64,000 bases of DNA from Mactromeris polynyma (Eukaryota > Mollusca > Bivalvia > Venerida > Mactridae): positions 42,784,619-42,848,618 of the forward strand of contig JASFXZ010000001.1 in the NCBI GenBank assembly GCA_032209605.1. Direction: 5' to 3'. Of this stretch, positions 13,881 through 27,010 are shown piece by piece; position 1 is the first letter of the stretch, and every line of letters begins with the position of its first letter. A program made the position numbers and the translations under genes. A model generated the notes under the pieces. The model was not told the origin of the DNA. It ran no database searches and was given only the letters and a program-made list of their open reading frames with translations.

Positions 13881-16800
13881 GTGGATGATCTGTGAGACCC
13901 TCTCATTTGGACAAAACAATGCTACTGTACATTGTAATAAGGGGGCTTACCATTGTGTGTTCTAATTTCTAGTTGTGTAGCTATTCTTCCATGCTATCCT
14001 AGATTAATGCATTTTCCCAATCAAGACGTTTATAACGAAGCATCGAATCGTATACATATGTGTTGATCAGAATTATAGACCAAACACATATTACACAGCT
14101 CCATATGCTCGCTTTATTCTATCCGAATTTGTTTTCATTTCCTATATTGTTATCCGTTTTCGCTACTGCATGAATTTTCCAGTATTTGTATGGTTTCCAA
14201 GCTTGTCACAAGTATTTCATGCTGCAAAAGTATCCAGAACCTTTAAGTCTGTGAAGCGGTTGTATCAACCTTAATTTTGCCTAAGTTTTGATGCATATAT
14301 AGGTTCGTGATATCGTCAGTGATCTTTGCAGGTACTCCCATGTTTATAATGCATTGTGGGAGCGTTAACTACGGTGGCTAGGCATATATTTAATATCGTT
14401 GTCGTCTTTAAGGATGTACAAATGTGATTTTAATGTTAGATTTTATCTTGTATACCTAATTTTTCTGTTTTTCACCATTTCATACTGTGAAAAATCGATT
14501 TTCCATTATTTAAAACATGTTAATCTCAGAAAAAGGCGTGTAACCAAATATGTTTCCAATGACATTCAAGAACGGTTAGTCTCGATAGCTTAAAATATGG
14601 ACAGACTATTTTCGGAAATCGTGGGATCTCCCGAACACTTGAGCTTGTAACGGTATAGCATTTGTACGGAAAGGTTATTAAATGAATGAGAGTAGCTCTA
14701 CCTTTAAATGCGAAAAGTATCCTTTACACTAGCGCAGAAGTTTGCGCATTTTAAAGGAACTTTTGAGACTTCCTCCGAACCATTTTATGGCAATAAGTAA
14801 AATTTCATCATATAATAATTTATGGACGGAATGGTTCGTCCCCAAATCTTTTACGTTCCGATCGGCACTAACAGGCATTTATCCATTCCTAAATCATGAG
14901 CCTTGCGCATGCGAATGTAAATTGAGTGAGGCGTTATTATTTTATATACAGTGACCAAATTGCAACGTTATACATGAAGTGCTTGAATTTATTACCAACA
15001 TTACTAAAATAGTCGTATGACACGATCACAAACCCTTCTTTTTGTAACAGCGCTCTTCTTTACATAAATCAAATGTTCATCTACTTTAATAACTGATCCC
15101 TAACTTAAGCTATATCTTTGACAGTATCAAATATAGTCGGCGCCTCCTGGGGCGCCGACTAATAAAGTCATGTTTTTAGGAACACGAAAAATCGGTCAAT
15201 GGTGCTACCTGGGTACGAACCCGTATGCCTGTATTATAATGGCAACAAAACAGGTGCATTAAGCAACCTGTACTAAAATTATGCAGTAGTGAACATATGG
15301 TTATCAAAAAAGAAAATCAAAAATCGTTAAGCCTTTTTCTGCATTTCAGAAGATAAGATGTTCTAAATATTTATGTAACACTTCAAAATCCTGTAATGCT
15401 GGAGTAAATGCCATCCACGCACTTCAAACGTTCAGGAAAACGTTTTTTGCAGAAGAGCATGTCCAAATTAAAAGACCACCTAGATCAGGGACGGATCCAG
15501 GATTTAGGCTTGGGGGGGCATACATTTCTAGTAATTTTTTTGTTTAAGCTCGTGCCAAAAAAATGGCAATCTCACAGTGTTTCATTCTTTGTTTGTAAGT
15601 TATTGAACATAAATTCTAATGCTGCAATCAATCAGAACGGCTTATTTGAAAATCTTATAATTAAATATCTCAGTATATCTTTGTATTTATACTCAGCAGA
15701 CAATTTTAGTAACCCCCCCCCCCCCCGTTTTGCTAATGTAGATTGCTTCAGTAAGAGATGAAACAAACACAGCACAGGTCATGATGTATTCAGTTCAACT
15801 AATTTATGATTGTTTTTTATGAAAGGAAATATCTCAGTAGTAAATAAATACATGAATGTGTTTGATGTAGTTCACAATTACACAAAGGAGCATGAGAAAA
15901 ACTGCATCTGCACAAACAAATGCTGTTCAATGAAAGAACAGATGTTTCCTTACAGGAACATACCTGTAATCCATAAAGTCAGCAAATGGGTGCATCTGTC
16001 TGATATGTTTAGTGTACAACATATAAGTTATAACAGCAGGTATTTCTAGGAAATGACAGGATACATACACTAGATCAACATCTGGGATGGTTTTCCTGAT
16101 ATACCAACACCCACCTAATCTCAATTTTCCATTTACATCACAAATATTTCATCATTTCATTATCAAAGGCTAAATCACTCAGAAAAATCGATTTAATATC
16201 TACCTGGTGCTGTGGAAACTGCACAAACATGAAAATTGCATTTTCCAAGAAACATACTAATCAAAGGGAGATAAATCTGTTTTGTTTCATTAAAGATTAT
16301 ACTGTCACAATCACGCCCTTCAATGCCTTCACAGTTGGGCAACAATGTGCAATAAATATTTCTACAAATGTTTCTTAGATTACATAAAATATTTATCTGT
16401 TTCAACAACTTGTTGTCTGCTGTTTTCCACATTTTTGAGATCTCGACAGACAAACTGTCCCGCACAGTAAGAAGGTAAAAGCATAGCAGATTTAGATACA
16501 CTATTTCTAAAACTGTATATAAATGTATGTAAATAACCTGGGATAAGTTTCAAAGAAACACTGTGGTAAATTCTACCTAGTTTCATTATAAAGTGGAAAA
16601 TTGACAGGCTATGTATACAAATGTTATAATACAGAATACAGAAAAGTTTATTTGGCTTACATCTTATCACCATCATAATAAACTACCCTATAACTAATCG
16701 ATTTGGCAGGAACAGTTACTTCAAATATATACAATTAAATTGAGTTAATGACATCAAAGTAAAGTTCACGTCTGCGTGGAATCAGTTCATCAACTACAAT

Positions 16801-17445
16801 GAAATCATAAATTAACATGCGTAACTAATATTCACTAGTGGATCCAAGGGGTGTACCCGGTGCGCCCCCCGCCCCCCCCCCCCCTAAATTCCCCAACCTT
16901 ACATGTATATCTGAGTATAAATACGAAAATATACAGAGATCTTCAATTATAAGATTATGAAATAAACAAAATCAAAAAATGACCCAAAAGTTACATGAAA
17001 CAGTATCTAACTACACGTGATTACCACCAGAAATGAATCATAACAAACTGGATGGACACAAAGGCCTGTGTTCACATCATGTACATTTATGTCATGCATG
17101 TTTACAAGTCGAAGAATATAAAGTAATAAAATCACTTACAAAATCACAGGAATTATCAAATTCATTAATCCTGTATCATTTCGACAAAGCATGAACGTAA
17201 TTTCATTCATAAAATTTGATAAAAACAATAAAATAAACTACCATATGTATGATACAGCAGTGTCAACAGCACCGTTTCTCTACTTAAATATCCGTGCTAT
17301 GTCACCCGGGTGACATAAGATGTTTATCTTGTCCATCCAGACAGACACAATCTATCTCAAGGCACTAGGGTTTCTAATTTAGACAGTACAGTAATTAATA
17401 CTGATATATATACATGTATATCCATATATACACACTACCATTTGG
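13881..17445. other. Non-coding, with G/C-run repeats
   Basis: 15,483-15,730 begins GACGGATCCAGGATTTAGGC plus a G run and ends in a C run. 16,838-16,890 has a C run beside GGATCCAAGGGGTG. Both look like ends of one small element also seen at 43,300. The stretch 14,000-14,950 has more CpG than its surroundings and GCATTGTGGGA at 14,351, but no supported gene. Confidence 0.4.
15134..15161. repeat. 11-bp GC-rich perfect hairpin followed by AATAAA
   Basis: Arms TAGTCGGCGCC and GGCGCCGACTA around TCCTGG are exact. AATAAA begins three bases later. No transcript that would end here is apparent. Confidence 0.6.
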
Positions 17446-17616
17446 ACATTAACAAACAACCACCCTTAAAAACCACCTCAAATTAAGACCTTATTTATAA
17501 GACAACACTTTCATGGACCAGTCTTGACTTCAACATTTTAACTCAACAAGAACTCCACCTCATTAACTAGAGCAACGACTTCAGAACAAAGTCTGTTCTA
17601 TTATTGATGTTTCACT
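17446..17616. mobile_element. Pogo/Tigger-like MITE, decayed left end
   Basis: The right end TGTTTCACTG|TA is intact. The body (ACCACCTCAAATTAAGACC, TGGACCAGTCTTGA) matches the 6,849 family. The left end has lost CAGT. Confidence 0.5.
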
Positions 17617-17667
17617 GTAGCATTGTAATATGTACTTCCTGTAACAATATTATTTGATTCTTTTAAT

Positions 17668-17905
17668 CGGAATTTACACCGTGGTTCAACAACAATTTTC
17701 AGTCATATATGGCAGTTAGTTGACCTAAACAGTTTTCTGGAATTAAGCATCAACCAGAACTAAATTGCTCTTCTGCAAACAACTGACAACTTCTCCACAT
17801 GTGGAGGACATGACCATAGCCAAATTGTCACAGAATCAAACCGAGTGGTGGATCTGCTGCGTAGCATTCTAGCGATCTAACAACTGAGCAAGCCAGACAG
17901 GGTAA
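17668..17905 (-). mobile_element. tRNA-derived SINE
   Basis: The minus strand opens with a tRNA-like head (TGGCTTGCTCAGTTGTTAGA as an A-box region, then CACTCGGTTTGATTCTG as a B-box). It continues through GGTCATGTCCTCCACATGTG and AACTAACTGCCATATATGAC to a degenerate tail. Confidence 0.6.
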
Positions 17906-18859
17906 ATATGTTTTTGCACACAATGTAAGCATGTTATATATAGTTCAACTCAACAAACAGATCTCAGGTCAATAACTTTCTACATGCAATTAACATTAGC
18001 ATCAGCATTAAAACATCTGTTGACAACTGTAATGTGTAATGTTTATTCGGATCTGACTATTAAAGGAAGTGAATATGATTCAACATGTGAACTTCCAATT
18101 GTTTTGCCATTTTTCACTCTTGTTTTATAAATAACCATAAGGTACATAGGAAATACATGTATGGTCAAGGTACATAGTCTTATTCAGTTGATAAAATATC
18201 CTTAGTCATTAATATAAAATCGGTGGTAATTTACATATACATGTACTCCACAACACTGCATTATGTCACTTTATTTTCTTACAAGTTTCCAAAACCACAA
18301 ATACATGTGTCCAATACCAGTGTTTTCTATCCTGACCTATGTGCCAAGTTAGTGCTAGCATAGGTATTAACCTGTGTCAGACTCGTGTTTTGCAGGTCAA
18401 GGGAACTTTAAAGAAAAGTTAAAATGCAATGTTTTAGAGTATGTCTGTATGAAGGCATTAAAATGCTCATTATTACTTGATATATTCTGATAGAAAATAA
18501 GACTCTACCTTTAACACCAACACAGAAAGTTATACAGAGAAGTTCAATTAAACCACAACCCAAACATGAATCACATACACAACAAATTTGTGTAAAATGT
18601 TATTTAAATCCTATGTCATCTATGTTTACACTCCTGCAGTACATCAATGCATCGTCATGTTACATGCATTAACATTCCATGGCAATTTTGAAGGAAATTA
18701 ACTCCAGTAATTATAAATCCTCACTATTTCTTACAATTATTTCAATTAACAGTTTATCACGATGCCATTAAGACGCATTTTGTTCCAAGTTTTCCAGACA
18801 TTGCTCAGTCTCCATAATTGTCCTATTTATAATGTTACAGAAAGGGAATACAATGAGTA

Positions 18860-18945
18860 CTGGGGAGCCATTATAGTGGTCTAGGGGTAAAGGGCAAGAC
18901 CCCTAATCTGTAGGTTATGGGTTTTAACTCATCTTTTGCAGTCTT
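18860..18945 (+). repeat. tRNA-like fragment
   Basis: TAGTGGTCTAGGGGTAAAGG and GGTTATGGGTTTTAACTC have A-box and B-box spacing. It directly abuts the minus-strand SINE at 18,965, so two tRNA-like units lie tail to tail here. Confidence 0.4.
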
Positions 18946-18964
18946 CACAGTCTCTGTTAGCTGC

Positions 18965-19192
18965 AGTTCAGTTCAAACTTATTTATTTTACATCGATTGT
19001 GAAACAAGTTCTTACAACTTATACTAATCACTCTCGATGACTGCTTCCTGGCTACCAACCAGTACTCGCGCCAAATTTAGGGATTGTGAAGTTCGTGATC
19101 AAACTCCGCTCATTGCCGGGCTCGAACTCACTACCTTCGGATTGGGAGTCAGGCGCTCTACCCCTCGACCACTGCGCCTCCTTAGCTGCAAG
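18965..19192 (-). mobile_element. tRNA-headed SINE of a second family
   Basis: The minus strand begins GGAGGCGCAGTGGTCGAGGG, with AGTTCGAGCCC as a B-box, in tRNA spacing. The tail is CGATGTAAAATAAATAAGTT. The head resembles an intact tRNA but lacks a clean 3' acceptor strand, so I do not call a tRNA gene. Confidence 0.65.
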
Positions 19193-19864
19193 GAGTGATG
19201 GTCGTAATATACATTATAAAAACTTAATAACACAGGTCATTTGATGGAAAATTAATATGTCTAAACTAAGTTAAAATGATTAAAACCACTTAAACAGATT
19301 TTCAAAAAAAATAAAAATAGATCCAAGTTTCATTATATAAACTTTCAAGGGGGTGAAAAAGAACCTAGTCTATATTTACATAGAACTACAGTATGTAGCA
19401 GATGAAATTGTTCCATTTTCATCCCTTCAATAATTTGTTCTATTTGCAGTTATGTAAATCAAAGCACCGCCACATTGTTTTTTCCAGCAATTTTAGTATA
19501 TGCCTACAATATGACATGTAAACCTATCTTCAAAAACAAATTGCAATAGAAAACTTCACTACCACAAGTCAGGAAACAGGAAGCAATGTTAACTGGGCCT
19601 ATTCAATTTCATAATACAATACTTCAGTTGTGAACAAAAATTGTTCAAATGTTGATGAACACAACGACAAAGAGTGCATTGACAGATAAACACTATATAA
19701 GGTAATGTAAATGTCAACAGAATGACATCAATGATAGCCAACAACAACAACAACAACTGGTGGGAAACCTATACCTCAGTGAGAACACATTTATGTCAAG
19801 ATTGATGAAAATCTAAAAAATTGAAGATGATAAGTTAGATTGTCAAATATTAAACTTAAGCTAC

Positions 19865-20169
19865 GGTCTCATCCGACCCACGTAGGCGTAGCGCACACGT
19901 AGGGCAGTAAATTTTCATACGTGGCCATTTTTTCTACGTGGGTAAATTGTACCTGGGAGTGGTCACAACACCTGCGTCCGGTCTACGTAGAAAATGCGTT
20001 TTTTTGTGCATGTCCAATTTTTCTCCACGTAGGAAAATGAAGGCTACGCGGGGTTCAGATAGCTTGAATTTACTTGCGTAGGGCGCACGGGCCAACCGCG
20101 GAGGGCCACGTACAACCCAAAAATCTCTACGTGGACCCCTTGCTACGCCTATGCGGGTCGGATGAGACC
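19865..20169. mobile_element. 305-bp MITE rich in TACGTGG/ACGTAGG motifs
   Basis: The 28-bp inverted ends begin GGTCTCATCCGACCCACGTA on the left; the right end, reversed, agrees at all but about two positions. The body has many degenerate ACGTAGG/TACGTGG words on both strands, giving a CpG-rich island in AT-rich DNA. No clear target duplication is seen. Confidence 0.7.
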
Positions 20170-20796
20170 ATGGCCTGACAGGGGACACAAAAATGATAGT
20201 ATTAACAGCAAAGGGCTATGTACATTGTTACATGTACTGGGTATAACAGCCTTTATTTTGAACTCCAAAATAAAGAGAAATCATCAACTATAAAAGAAAG
20301 CAACTGTCGACGGACATAAGAAATATGTTAAGTACTACAGAGGAAATAATATTATAGAGAATTCTGAGAAAACAGTGGCATTCAATTATAGTTAAAAACA
20401 TTTTAAAACAGTTTGATGTTATTATATTGACTGTATAGATAAGTTGAATGATTTTATCTAAATAATTTATCTAAAATGATGTATTTAAACAAATACTTGC
20501 GCGCCTAACAACAGCCTTTAATGGAAGTTAATTCGTAAAAATGTGTACAGATAAATGAGAAGAATGTCACAGAAAAAACACTTCAGGCAAATATTTCATC
20601 AGAGACATATTGACCAAACGTCAGACAACTAACACGAGTGTATAACATGAATAATGACAAAATAATACAATTAACAACACCGTGTTCCCTATATTTAGCC
20701 CTGATGGAGAAGGATATATCCCCATAAATATTAGGATATATAACAGAGATACTGAGTTTTTTGGTTTAATGCAATTTTCAACATTTATACAATAAT

Positions 20797-21010
20797 ATAT
20801 GGCCATCAGTTGACCGAACCAGATTTATTGAAATATAAACTCTGCCCAATTCGCAAGCAGCTGGCATCTATCCCACATGAATCCGCCGAGGAGGACAAAT
20901 GACCGCAGCCAAATGTCACAGAAGGACATATGACCTGCTCTGACTGGATTTTGAACCCAAACCTCCCCATAATGCCAGTCCAGTGCCCTACCAACCACGC
21001 TTATCGGGCA
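20797..21010 (-). mobile_element. tRNA-derived SINE
   Basis: The minus strand starts GCCCGATAAGCGTGGTTGGT and AGGGCACTGGACTGGCATTA, with a B-box-like GGGTTCAAAATCC. The shared body follows (GTCATTTGTCCTCCTCGGCG, ATTCATGTGGGATAGATGCC). The head is the best preserved of the four copies. Confidence 0.65.
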
Positions 21011-21133
21011 AGCATAACAGAGATTAGTCTGGCTACTGACTAGATTATACTTTCTATCACCTAGATCTTATTTGGCTCATAGTTTACAGCTCTGATAATC
21101 TTCCTATGTTTGAGACGCAAAGAGAAATCATTT

Positions 21134-21620
21134 CATAACAAGAGATCCACATGATGGCCATGAATCGCTCATCTGAGGCAACTGAATAAAAGCAGTTAGC
21201 ACTGCTTATCAAATGAATCGGGACAGAAATAGAAGTTCAGAAATCCAAATGCTATTGAGGCAAAGCAGGAAGTTGGACATTTTGTTGGTGCAGTTGTTGA
21301 TCAATCAATACCCCTCATTGTATTTTTGTAGAGTGTCGTCGTACCTTTCGCTTAAATTTTATGGAACTCCACAAGGTGGTTTCAGATGAGATGATTTTTT
21401 TTAGAAACAAAACAGGAAGTTGTCCATTTTTCATGTTGTTGATCAAACACGACATCTTGTTGCACGTTTGTAGAATGTTGCCAAATGAAGCTTCCAGCAA
21501 AGTTCCATGAAATTCAGCCTTGTGGTTTCAGAGATGTTTTTTAAACAATTGTTGACGTACAGACGAAGACCAAACAGAAAAGCTCACCTTGAACACTTCG
21601 GGAGCACTCAGGTGAGCTAA
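21134..21620 (+). mobile_element. Helentron-like element, AACAAGAG...GGTGAGCTAAAAA
   Basis: Starts AACAAGAGATCCACATGATGG and ends CACTCAGGTGAGCTAAAAA, termini common in bivalve genomes. Two diverged ~146-bp monomers share AGGAAGTTG, TTGTAGA, TTCCATGAA and TGGTTTCAGA. A GACGTACAGACGAAG stretch near the end is a decayed GACG-type microsatellite. Confidence 0.65.
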
Positions 21621-22259
21621 AAATCTAAAAGCTACAGGAGAAGTCTCCTATAAAACATACAATATGTATACAAACTTCACAGAGATACACTACAAAGTTA
21701 CCTGGCACTAATAAACAATGTAAAATACCTTGTGATCCAATTATTGTAATGTCCATACTGGTGATTACCTTAAATTTGTCCTAGTTTGAAAAGGCTGTCA
21801 ATATCGTGACGATAAAAAATCATTGAGCTTTCTATATTCACATATAAATTACATCAGCCACTGAAACAATGAACTTATAAAAAAACACTAAATAAACTAA
21901 CTTTACAATTGTCATCCTAAATAGTATAGTCAAGTTTCAAGTACTAAAGATTCCCCATCACATTGTTTCAATTGTGGAAAAGGAAATATGATTTATACTT
22001 CCTTCAGAGCTTTTATTCACAAGTACCAGTAAATGTAGAGCAAGTCACTGATCAGGTTAGCAAATTGTACAAGGAAGTATTTATGCTGATATTAACTACT
22101 AAGTTATTTTTCAATAATTTTGTGCCCGAAAAATCAAGTAATACCCAATGTCTTTATATATATACCCATATAATTATGTTGCTGATCCACAATAAAGCTT
22201 TTCTAATAAATATACATGTGAAAAACAAGGGGCCATGTTTTTACCCTAATTATCAATTA

Positions 22260-22431
22260 CAGTCGGATCTCGTTTATTTGACAACCTTCTATCCGAATAC
22301 TTGGTTACAATTATCCAAAATAGATATCAAGTCCTGATGTATTTTCTTAAGCATGTCGAAATAAAATGGGCTATTCGAAACCACATATTATTGGAAATAA
22401 AATTTCGGACCCAATGAATGAGGTCGGAGTG
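22260..22431. mobile_element. Tigger-like MITE, same family, opposite orientation
   Basis: TA|CAGTCGGATCTCGTTTATT at one end, GAATGAGGTCGGAGTG|TA at the other. The body is the reverse complement of the 8,258 and 10,985 copies. Confidence 0.65.
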
Positions 22432-22762
22432 TAGAATATAAATATAATATGTATTGCTCCTTTAATAGATATACAAAGGACTCAACAAACAGAGATAAAG
22501 TCTAAAGGTTAGGTCAAAGTGAAATAATTACATGTTGTTGTTTTTTAAAAATACAGACTTGCATGATAATACTTGCATAATTTCGTTATCATCTTAAGTA
22601 TTTGTGAAAACAGTCTCCCATTTAGCCCAATTGCAGAATCCTGACATCTTCGGGGTAATGGGTGCGGTGCCTGCCCGTCTTGGCTGCATTAAGATCCAAT
22701 TAAAATTAGATGGTCAAAATAAAGATTTCAAAGGATTTTCCAAAAATTAAAGGTTATTACAA

Positions 22763-22968
22763 CAGGGGTTCCATCTGAGCCTCAGGAGCTGACCCTTGGA
22801 CCCCTGGAAAGTCAAAAAGACACATGTTGGCCCTAAGGATTCTGGATTCTGGCTCAACGGTTAATTTTTCTCTAAATTAAAGCTATTTTGGACATAAAAT
22901 ATGGTAAAATCCCGTCAAAAATTATGAAATTATGACCCCTTGAGATTCAGCACCTAGTGGAACCCCTG
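22763..22968. mobile_element. hAT-like MITE, CAGGGGTTCCA ends, copy 1
   Basis: Termini CAGGGGTTCCA and TGGAACCCCTG are flanked by TATTACAA and TATTAAAG (6 of 8 identical). The second copy is at 50,458. The upstream context (AAGGATTTTCCAAA then ATTAAAG) also recurs near 38,985, so a larger repeat may surround this element. Confidence 0.65.
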
Positions 22969-24111
22969 TATTAAAGGTTTTACACGTCTCACTAGGAGGC
23001 CAGAAACTGTAAATATTTGTTAAATGATTATTTATAAGAAAAGTAATTTTCAAGAGCTTATAACATACAAACATTTTCAAATTTCAAAACCTTTAAGATC
23101 TTGTCAAAGCTCACATAAACTGGAAAGTCAAGAGTGCTCAATATTTTAAGTAACATATGTCCACATTTAAACCATTAAATATGCATGACTTACCAATTGT
23201 GAACTTCCATTCACTTGGTACAAACACATAAACATCCTAGTATCCTGTCGACAATATCACACTAAAAATAACAATGAAAAAAGCAATTCAAAATTAAAGT
23301 TGCACAATGGCAACTCCCGGATACGTCTTTACTTCAATAGTTCACAAGAATTCCCATTCAAATGAAACTTGACATAGAGATGAAACTTTCAGCCAACATA
23401 CTTGTTCAACAACTGAAAACATTATCTGATCTATTAAATAAATTAACTGGAAGTTTCCCTTCACAAGAATCATAGATCAAGAAGAATAATCACTCTAAAA
23501 GTTGATGAAAATCATACAATTATTCAGTAAATCACATGCACAGATAACACACAGATGACACAGAATGAACATTAATTAAAACCACACTCTGAGCTTAGAT
23601 ACATGTAGTATCATATAGTCATGCAGTCACTTGACATATCCTGAATAACTGTAAACAATTTGATAATTTATTTTTTCACACAAAGTTTATCACAAACGTC
23701 CATCAAATATATTCAATCAAACACAATTACAGACGTAATTAATTTATATGTATAAAAAATTCAAATTTTACAAGCTAGATAAATGTTTTGGTAATTGGTA
23801 AGTCAACTTTTTGTGACATATTATAGGAAAGTAAGGATTGTGTATACATGCATTGAAGTAGCGTAAATTATATTACTTATCATTGTAATAATGTAACACA
23901 GTTTGTCTATAAATGCAGGGGTGTCAATATATAGAGCCGGGAGCTGGTAAAACTACCTGGTAACACATCTTCTGACCCATCTACTTTTCTTGTTTGAATG
24001 ATCATAATTAAGGGTCAGTACCCCAGATGCCTGCCTACTTTCCATGATTTCCCTGCTAATTCAAAAATCAGTGACACCCCAGTAAATGCAAGTTTTGTGA
24101 TGCTTGATGTT

Positions 24112-24181
24112 ATGACAATTGTTTATTCACAAATCAATCTATCTATATGACAATTGTTTATTCACAAATCAATCTATCTAT
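24112..24181. repeat. Exact 35-bp direct duplication
   Basis: ATGACAATTGTTTATTCACA and the following 15 bp are present twice without a mismatch, head to tail: a recent slippage or duplication. Confidence 0.9.
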
Positions 24182-26890
24182 CAATCGGAGTATAAAGCAC
24201 AAAGAGATGTTATCAGTCAATACATATCAAAGAAGATTTTGCATCACAAACAAAACACCACAAGATTATATACTAACATTAAGATGTTGTATTGTTGAGA
24301 AGATTGCATGTGAAGTATATAAGGAGGAAGCTAGTACTTGATCTTATAAACAACACTCTTACAAATTTGGTAATACACGTAATAGCATCACATGATTATA
24401 TACTCACAATCTGTCCAGCAGACTTCTACATATACATGCCGACTGTCAGACACGCATTTTGTGAAAATGGATTTTGTCCCATGCCAAACACAAGTGGCGG
24501 TGGGTGGGTGTATCCCTGTTATTCAAATTCTAAAAAGGCACCAGTTTTCCAACACTCGGGTACCAGGATAATTTGATTAACGTTTGTAATTTTATTACAA
24601 TATTGTTGGTTAATTTGAGACAATACTGGCCAAATTAAGTCAGGCAGATTGGAGTTAAGTTCTAAAACAGCCATTGGCTTAACAAATGGCTCAAACTACT
24701 ACATGTAGCACTTAAGTTTTAAAAAATTAATATCCTGTAAGCACCAATTTCTATTGTGCAGAGCTTGAATACCTCTCATAGCTATTATAGAGACATGTTA
24801 CTTCAGAAATTGACTTGCAATATTACAATTTATTGCAACTTTTAAGTTCCATAATTGCCAAGAAATCTACATGTGTACTGATATATTGAAGAGTAATGGA
24901 GTATTAATCTTGAAACCTGATTTCCCAATGTTCACTTTTTTATAGAAACAAAATACACAAATGTATGTATCGATTTCCATAAACAAGGAAACAACAAAAA
25001 AGAGATATTAAACAAACATTGAAATGATACCAATCTCTTCACCACTACTAAACTACAAAAATGGGAAAACAGCAAAAATATGTAGTGATATATAGAAATT
25101 ATAGGATAATGCAACCCCTATCATTGGACAAATTACGTTATTGAGAGGGGTTGAACATTTTTAAACACTATATCCCAGGGCGTCCACCTTGGGAGTGAGT
25201 CTCAGGCTATGGCAAAGGTTTAAATAGCCGTATGGGTCCGTTATGACATGGCCTGTTGGTGTCTCAGCCTTGTGCACTAGGTAAACTTTACTGTAAAGAA
25301 TGGTTATTGTTTGCTGACCAGCCTAGCTGTTCAAGGACAGGAATTTGGAGGTAATTGTTCTCAGAAAGGTGTCTCATAAGTCAGAACTGCTGGTCCTTCA
25401 GTCAGCATGACAGGGGTGACACTGTAATAAATAAACATTAATTGTTTTTTTGTAGTTTAATCAATTTACTGCCAGGGCGTAGTCACCCAAATCATATTTT
25501 TTCATCATACCATTTCCATAATCTTACTTGTGCAGATCTTCAAGAACAGTTGCAATTACATTAAGACAGATATATAAATTACAACAAAAAACAGAACATA
25601 CACATTTTGTATAATCCAGAGGCACTAAGACAAGACATTTGCATCTGTTCCCAGTAATTTATCTATAAAAAAATAAAATTGCATCAACAATTAATGGAAA
25701 TTAATTACTTCTAGACATTATTGACACTTCTTGCAACCATAATTTATCAGTGGAAAAATACAGAAAGTATGATAAAGTTACCACTGCAGTATGTAGTTAA
25801 ACAGATACTCAACAACAAGAATGGAATCAACAAAAGGCAGCACAACAATTTGAAGTGATCACAGCTTCACAAACACCTGCTATTAGCAAGCAAGAAATAT
25901 CTTGAAAAAAGATGGTCCGCGCAATTTGTAGGTTAAGATTTGTTGCGCAATTTAAAAAAATTGCCAAGGTGTTACGATAGCTGGTCACTCCACATCCAAA
26001 ATTGATTTTGGTACAGTCACCGAAATTCAGTAGATTTCTGTAAGGTAACGTACCCCTTATTGAAAGGTTAACCAATCCGCGCCAATGTTACAAACACATT
26101 TTGGTTGAACAGAAGTTAGTTTAGTGGTTAACGTAAGATTTGATTGGTTTACACAACACCGTTATTCAAATAGCAAAGCCAATTTTTGTTAGTATGGCTG
26201 CACCGAAAAATTAATTGAAAATAATTCATAACCAATATGGAAATACCGTACTTGATTTAATCAACAATTAATACTAACAGTTTCTACAAACACTTCCAAC
26301 AGTCAGAAGGAAAATAGACTTTACCAAAATATCTTGATGTTCAAAATTTTGAGAGAAACTGAGCAAGCTTCATTAATAAGATTTGGGGCAGCATGGCTTA
26401 AACTAAACTTGTAACCATCATTTAAATGGGTTGAGTCTAAAGGTACGGATACACTTTCTTACCTTAGGCTTAAGTGCAATTTAGTTTGCCATATATAGAA
26501 TTGATAAATTAATACAATTATTAACGAAATGTGTTCAGGGAAGTAAACTGTCTTTACATATTAACAAACACTGAGCTACCTTTGCCTTTTCAACATTTAT
26601 ACTTATGTAATATGATATCCATATTAGCAATGTTTTTGCATGTATAGTGTTCCTTACTTAAAATCTCCACATATCATTATCCATAGTATTTTTTGTGATG
26701 AATAAAATTGGATCTATTAGTACAAAAAACCAAAATCAACCAGGAAGTTAAGGAAAAGATTCAGTTATTGAAATCAAACTGCATACAGTCAATAACATTT
26801 CATATATATCTGCAATATTTCAATTGATTTGTATTCAATGTACTGCTGTCATTGATCCAAACCTTGTAAAATTATGCATCAACACATTAG

Positions 26891-27010
26891 ATTTGTTTGT
26901 TTTCATCGGGTTTAACGCCGTTTCTCAACGATATTTCAGTTATATACGGCGGCCGGTTCACCTAACCAGTTTTTCCTTGACTGAATTCTAACCAGTACTA
27001 ACTTACCCTA
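26891..27010 (-). mobile_element. SINE 3' part
   Basis: The minus strand ends GAAACGGCGTTAAACCCGAT then GAAAACAAACAAA, the diagnostic tail. The head is missing (5'-truncated copy). Confidence 0.6.

Noticed and set aside
15175..15245. tRNA-like sequence on the minus strand with GGGTTCGTACCC
   Set aside because: The acceptor arms (GGTTGCT and GTAGCACC) do not pair cleanly and the D-arm is poor; possibly a SINE head.
15408..15761. 117-codon ORF
   Set aside because: Runs through a G-run/C-run repeat element; the proline run comes from the poly-C tract.
18965..19192. Functional tRNA gene on the minus strand
   Set aside because: A- and B-boxes are good, but it continues into a SINE body and lacks a paired acceptor end.
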